NCBI GenBank assembly: GCA_964393615.1
Contig: CAYMUR010000101.1
Span: forward strand, 1-17,256
Length of the DNA: 17,256 bases
DNA from: CAYMUR01 sp964393615
GTDB lineage: Bacteria; Planctomycetota; Planctomycetia; Pirellulales; Pirellulaceae
Reading direction: 5' to 3'
A model generated the notes under the pieces. It made no database searches, was not told the origin of the DNA, and saw nothing but the letters and a program-made list of their open reading frames with translations. Both the position numbers and the translations under genes were made by a program. Of the stretch, positions 14,924-17,256 are shown piece by piece (the first letter of the stretch is position 1; each line of letters starts with the position of its first letter).

Positions 14924-15538
14924 ATGGAGCAAAATACAGTGATCCGACACAATCCTACAAATCGACTTCTGCTCTGGGTGGATGCCGTGGGGGGCTACTT
15001 GATTTGTCTGGCGGATGAAGTCGTACTGGGACAGGCCGTCCCAGAAACTTCAATTGATATTCCGATTCTGGGAGACCTCTCTCGCCAGCACGCCAAAATT
15101 TCACGCGACGGCGGTGACTACCTGATCGAACCCTTTGAGCCGATATGGATCAACGGGAAACTGATCAACAGCAGGGCGTTGTTGACGGATGGAGTAGAAC
15201 TGCAACTCGGCCAAGGTATAAAATTTCGGTTTCGCAAATCTCATGCGTTGAGTTCCACTGCCCGGTTGGATTTCCTCAGTCGGCATCGGACGCAACCCTT
15301 TGCGGATGGGATCCTGTTGATGGCCGAATCCTGTGTACTTGGACCATGTGCGGCAAACCACATCATCTGTCAGACGTGGCCGGAAGATGTGGTACTGTAC
15401 CGGCAGGAAGAGGAATTATATTGTCAAACGACTGAAACATTGGAAATTGACGGCCAGAGTTGTGACGGTCGTGGCCGCATCACACCTCGTTCCCGAATTA
15501 GTGGCAGTGAGTTTGCCTTGAGTTTAGAGCCCCTATAA
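14924..15538 (+). CDS. FHA-domain protein
   Basis: A 204-residue cytoplasmic protein with an FHA phosphothreonine-binding domain at about residues 15-105: VVLGQ (33-37), DIPILGDLSRQHAKI with the conserved Ser53, Arg54 and His56, then WINGKLI with Asn77. The usual Gly-Arg of the first motif is Gly36-Gln37. The C-terminal half (130-204) repeats the strand pattern (CVLGPCAANHI, EDVVLYRQEEELYC, LEIDGQSCDGRGRI, FALSLEPL) and looks like a second, degenerate FHA-like domain without Ser/Arg/His. FHA domains dock onto phosphothreonine made by Ser/Thr kinases; a kinase gene follows 178 bases downstream, so a kinase-reader pair is likely. Start ATG has no ribosome site, as is common here. No signal peptide or membrane segment. 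Confidence 0.87.
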   Translation: MEQNTVIRHNPTNRLLLWVDAVGGYLICLADEVVLGQAVPETSIDIPILGDLSRQHAKISRDGGDYLIEPFEPIWINGKLINSRALLTDGVELQLGQGIKFRFRKSHALSSTARLDFLSRHRTQPFADGILLMAESCVLGPCAANHIICQTWPEDVVLYRQEEELYCQTTETLEIDGQSCDGRGRITPRSRISGSEFALSLEPL

Positions 15539-15620
15539 CTGTCTATCGAGGCGATTCAAAGAGTGCCTTGATGGAAATCCGCTGGTCGTTATGAGATTCC
15601 CAGGGATAACTAACAAACCA

Positions 15621-15642
15621 TTCGACTGTTATTCCAGTCGAA
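15621..15642. repeat. Perfect 8-base hairpin between FHA and kinase genes
   Basis: TTCGACTG (15621-15628), loop TTATTC, CAGTCGAA (15635-15642). No T-run follows on either strand. It lies 57-75 bases before the candidate kinase starts, so it would form in a shared FHA-kinase message and could set processing or translation, or be a protein-binding palindrome. Role unknown. Confidence 0.6.
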
Positions 15643-15716
15643 CGAAAACGGCAAGAATCATTTGGAATGCATCAATAGTGAGGGAGAGAGCCTGAACATT
15701 GCGGTATTCATCCCCC

Positions 15717-17256
15717 ATGGAGTTTACGAAAGCTGGACAAATGGATGAACCAACCGTTAGGCTACACTCTGGCGGAATTAAACCCACTGGCCGCAATCCG
15801 ACGGCCAGATCACGCTTTCACCAACTCCGTACTGGCACCATGAAATTTACATACGCCAGTGGCTCAAGACCATTGGACGGCTACACGATCAAACGAGGCA
15901 TCGGCAGTGGTGGCTTCGGGCAGGTTTATTTTGCCACTAGTGATACCGGAAAAGAGGTAGCACTGAAACACATTCAGCGCAACCTGGATGTTGAATTGAG
16001 AGGCGTCAAACAGTGCCTTAATCTAAAACATCCCAATCTCGTCGCACTCTACAACATTCGCTACGATGACCACGGTGATGGATGGGTCGTCATGGAATAC
16101 GTTTCTGGAAAATCACTGAAAGAAGTCATCGACACGAATCCAGAGGGACTGCCGTTGGACCAGATGCGGCACTGGCTGCAAGGCATTGCTACCGGGACTG
16201 CCTATCTCCACGACCATGGAATCGTCCATCGTGATCTCAAACCGGGCAACCTTTTTCTGGACGGAGGCCTGGTCAAAATCGGAGACTATGGACTATCCAA
16301 GTTTATCTCGGTCAGCCGTCGCAGCGGCCAGACCGAAAGCGTGGGTACCTTTCATTATATGGCGCCAGAAATTGGGAAAGGAAATTATGGCAAGGAAATA
16401 GATATATACGCCTTGGGTGTCATCCTTTTTGAAATCTTGACTGGCAAAGTCCCCTTTGACGGCGAAAGCAGTCAAGAGATCATCATGAAACATCTCACCG
16501 ACAAGCCCGACCTGACTCCGCTCCCAGATCGTTTCAAACCGGTTGTCTCCAAGTCTTTGGCAAAAGATCCAGCAAACCGCTATGCCAGCGTCGCTGAATT
16601 GGCCCATGATTTGGAACTCGATCTCGGGTCTACAATCACCATTGCCATGACGCAGCCCGCACTCTCACAACCAACGAACACAGCCAGTTCGGAAAAAGAA
16701 ACCCTTTTCATTGACAACAACAACGCATCTCACAACAGCCCGCCAGAGATTACCAAGGAAGCCGTCACACAATTCGCGGACGTCGAATTCGATAAGACCC
16801 AAACTTACGTACCGACACAGCACAATTCCAAGGCCGATGAACCGATTGCAGCCGCAGTGCGTCATGCCTGGCAACAGGCACATTATTGGTGGAAAAACGT
16901 TGGACTACCCATACCACTGAAATTTCTACTTCTCATGTTGATGGCACTTTTGTTGTTGGGCAACGTGGGATGGCTGTTGCCGTTAACCGTCACGAGTATT
17001 GTTTTGTACCTCGGATATCTCGGTTTGCGTGGGCTTGTTCTTCAACAGAAGCCGGCACCTCCCGATCTGTCAACGGCGGAACGAACCACGTCCGGTGCCA
17101 CCCTTCCGGATCCCACACCATTCCGGCGGCGAAACAGACACAATCTACACATCAGTTGGCAGGAACATTGTCGCAGCATGCTGCGAGAAAAATCACGACG
17201 AGAACGCGTGATGGAACTGATTGGTTCCATGTTAATGAGCGTTTTCGTGATCGCCG
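15717..17256 (+). CDS. Membrane Ser/Thr protein kinase (partial at right edge)
   Basis: About 513 codons of a Hanks-type kinase, open to the window end. Candidate starts in frame: TTG 15699 (eight bases after AGGGAGAGAG at 15681-15690), ATG 15717, ATG 15741 and ATG 15840; the conserved part begins at MKFTYASGSRPLDGYTIKRG. Counted from 15717: glycine loop GIGSGGFGQVY 61-71, Lys84, catalytic HRDLKPGN with Asp173, GDYG with metal Asp190 (DYG, not DFG), activation segment SVGTFHYMAPE ending at Glu218, then a DIYALGVILFEILTGKVPF helix. After a Thr/Asn/Gln-rich linker come two membrane helices (about 402-440, FLLLMLMALLLLGNVGW and LTVTSIVLYLGYLGL), a cytoplasmic-looking basic stretch and the start of another hydrophobic helix (SMLMSVFVIA). 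It phosphorylates Ser/Thr of unknown targets; the FHA protein just upstream and the membrane coiled-coil protein are natural partners. Strong family call. Confidence 0.93.
   Translation, partial: MEFTKAGQMDEPTVRLHSGGIKPTGRNPTARSRFHQLRTGTMKFTYASGSRPLDGYTIKRGIGSGGFGQVYFATSDTGKEVALKHIQRNLDVELRGVKQCLNLKHPNLVALYNIRYDDHGDGWVVMEYVSGKSLKEVIDTNPEGLPLDQMRHWLQGIATGTAYLHDHGIVHRDLKPGNLFLDGGLVKIGDYGLSKFISVSRRSGQTESVGTFHYMAPEIGKGNYGKEIDIYALGVILFEILTGKVPFDGESSQEIIMKHLTDKPDLTPLPDRFKPVVSKSLAKDPANRYASVAELAHDLELDLGSTITIAMTQPALSQPTNTASSEKETLFIDNNNASHNSPPEITKEAVTQFADVEFDKTQTYVPTQHNSKADEPIAAAVRHAWQQAHYWWKNVGLPIPLKFLLLMLMALLLLGNVGWLLPLTVTSIVLYLGYLGLRGLVLQQKPAPPDLSTAERTTSGATLPDPTPFRRRNRHNLHISWQEHCRSMLREKSRRERVMELIGSMLMSVFVIA

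Noticed and set aside
1..17256. CRISPR arrays, tRNA/rRNA genes, insertion sequences, integrases or att sites
   Set aside because: No regularly spaced repeats, cloverleaf-like genes, transposase motifs or long terminal inverted repeats were seen on reading both strands.

Overview
The window looks like a planctomycete chromosome fragment. The clues are a PQQ-like beta-propeller protein opening with the 'WPQWRGPNRD' signature and fused to DAGL-type leucine-rich repeats, a secreted PEP-CTERM protein with dockerin-like calcium loops, a membrane Ser/Thr kinase with a DYG activation motif next to an FHA protein, roughly 50% GC, and sparse, often weak Shine-Dalgarno sites. A run of ten Ns at 7794-7803 shows this is a draft, scaffolded assembly. 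No tRNA, rRNA, CRISPR array, transposase or integrase was seen.

Layout. Positions 1-4571 are read on the minus strand: a PEP-CTERM/dockerin surface or secreted protein (4571-3369), then a cluster of an unrecognised possible GT-B-like protein (2829-1684), an APH-fold phosphotransferase (1571-639) and the N-terminal half of an MGT-type glycosyltransferase (602 to beyond the left edge). The last three probably form an operon acting on a glycan or glycosylated small molecule. Positions 5024-12049 are read on the plus strand as separate transcription units: a CnbZ/RidA-like protein, a single-domain response regulator lacking part of its active site with a textbook terminator, the PQQ/LRR protein, a Tat-exported aldo/keto reductase and a short-chain dehydrogenase. 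Cytidylate kinase (cmk) converges on the minus strand (12863-12186). The right end carries a plus-strand group: a membrane-anchored coiled-coil protein, an FHA protein and a membrane Ser/Thr protein kinase that runs off the window. This is a plausible phospho-signalling module.

The most notable non-obvious observation lies upstream of cmk. The roughly 950-base 'empty' stretch 12864-13820 reads, on the minus strand, as three consecutive protein-like segments in three frames. They are separated by two apparent one-base frameshifts and interrupted by one TGA and two TAG codons, and the last stop overlaps the cmk GTG start as GTGA. This looks like a decayed gene once translationally coupled to cmk. 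The partial glycosyltransferase at the left edge starts at GTG and was found by reading the minus strand directly. The long intergenic regions otherwise hold only small repeats and hairpins.
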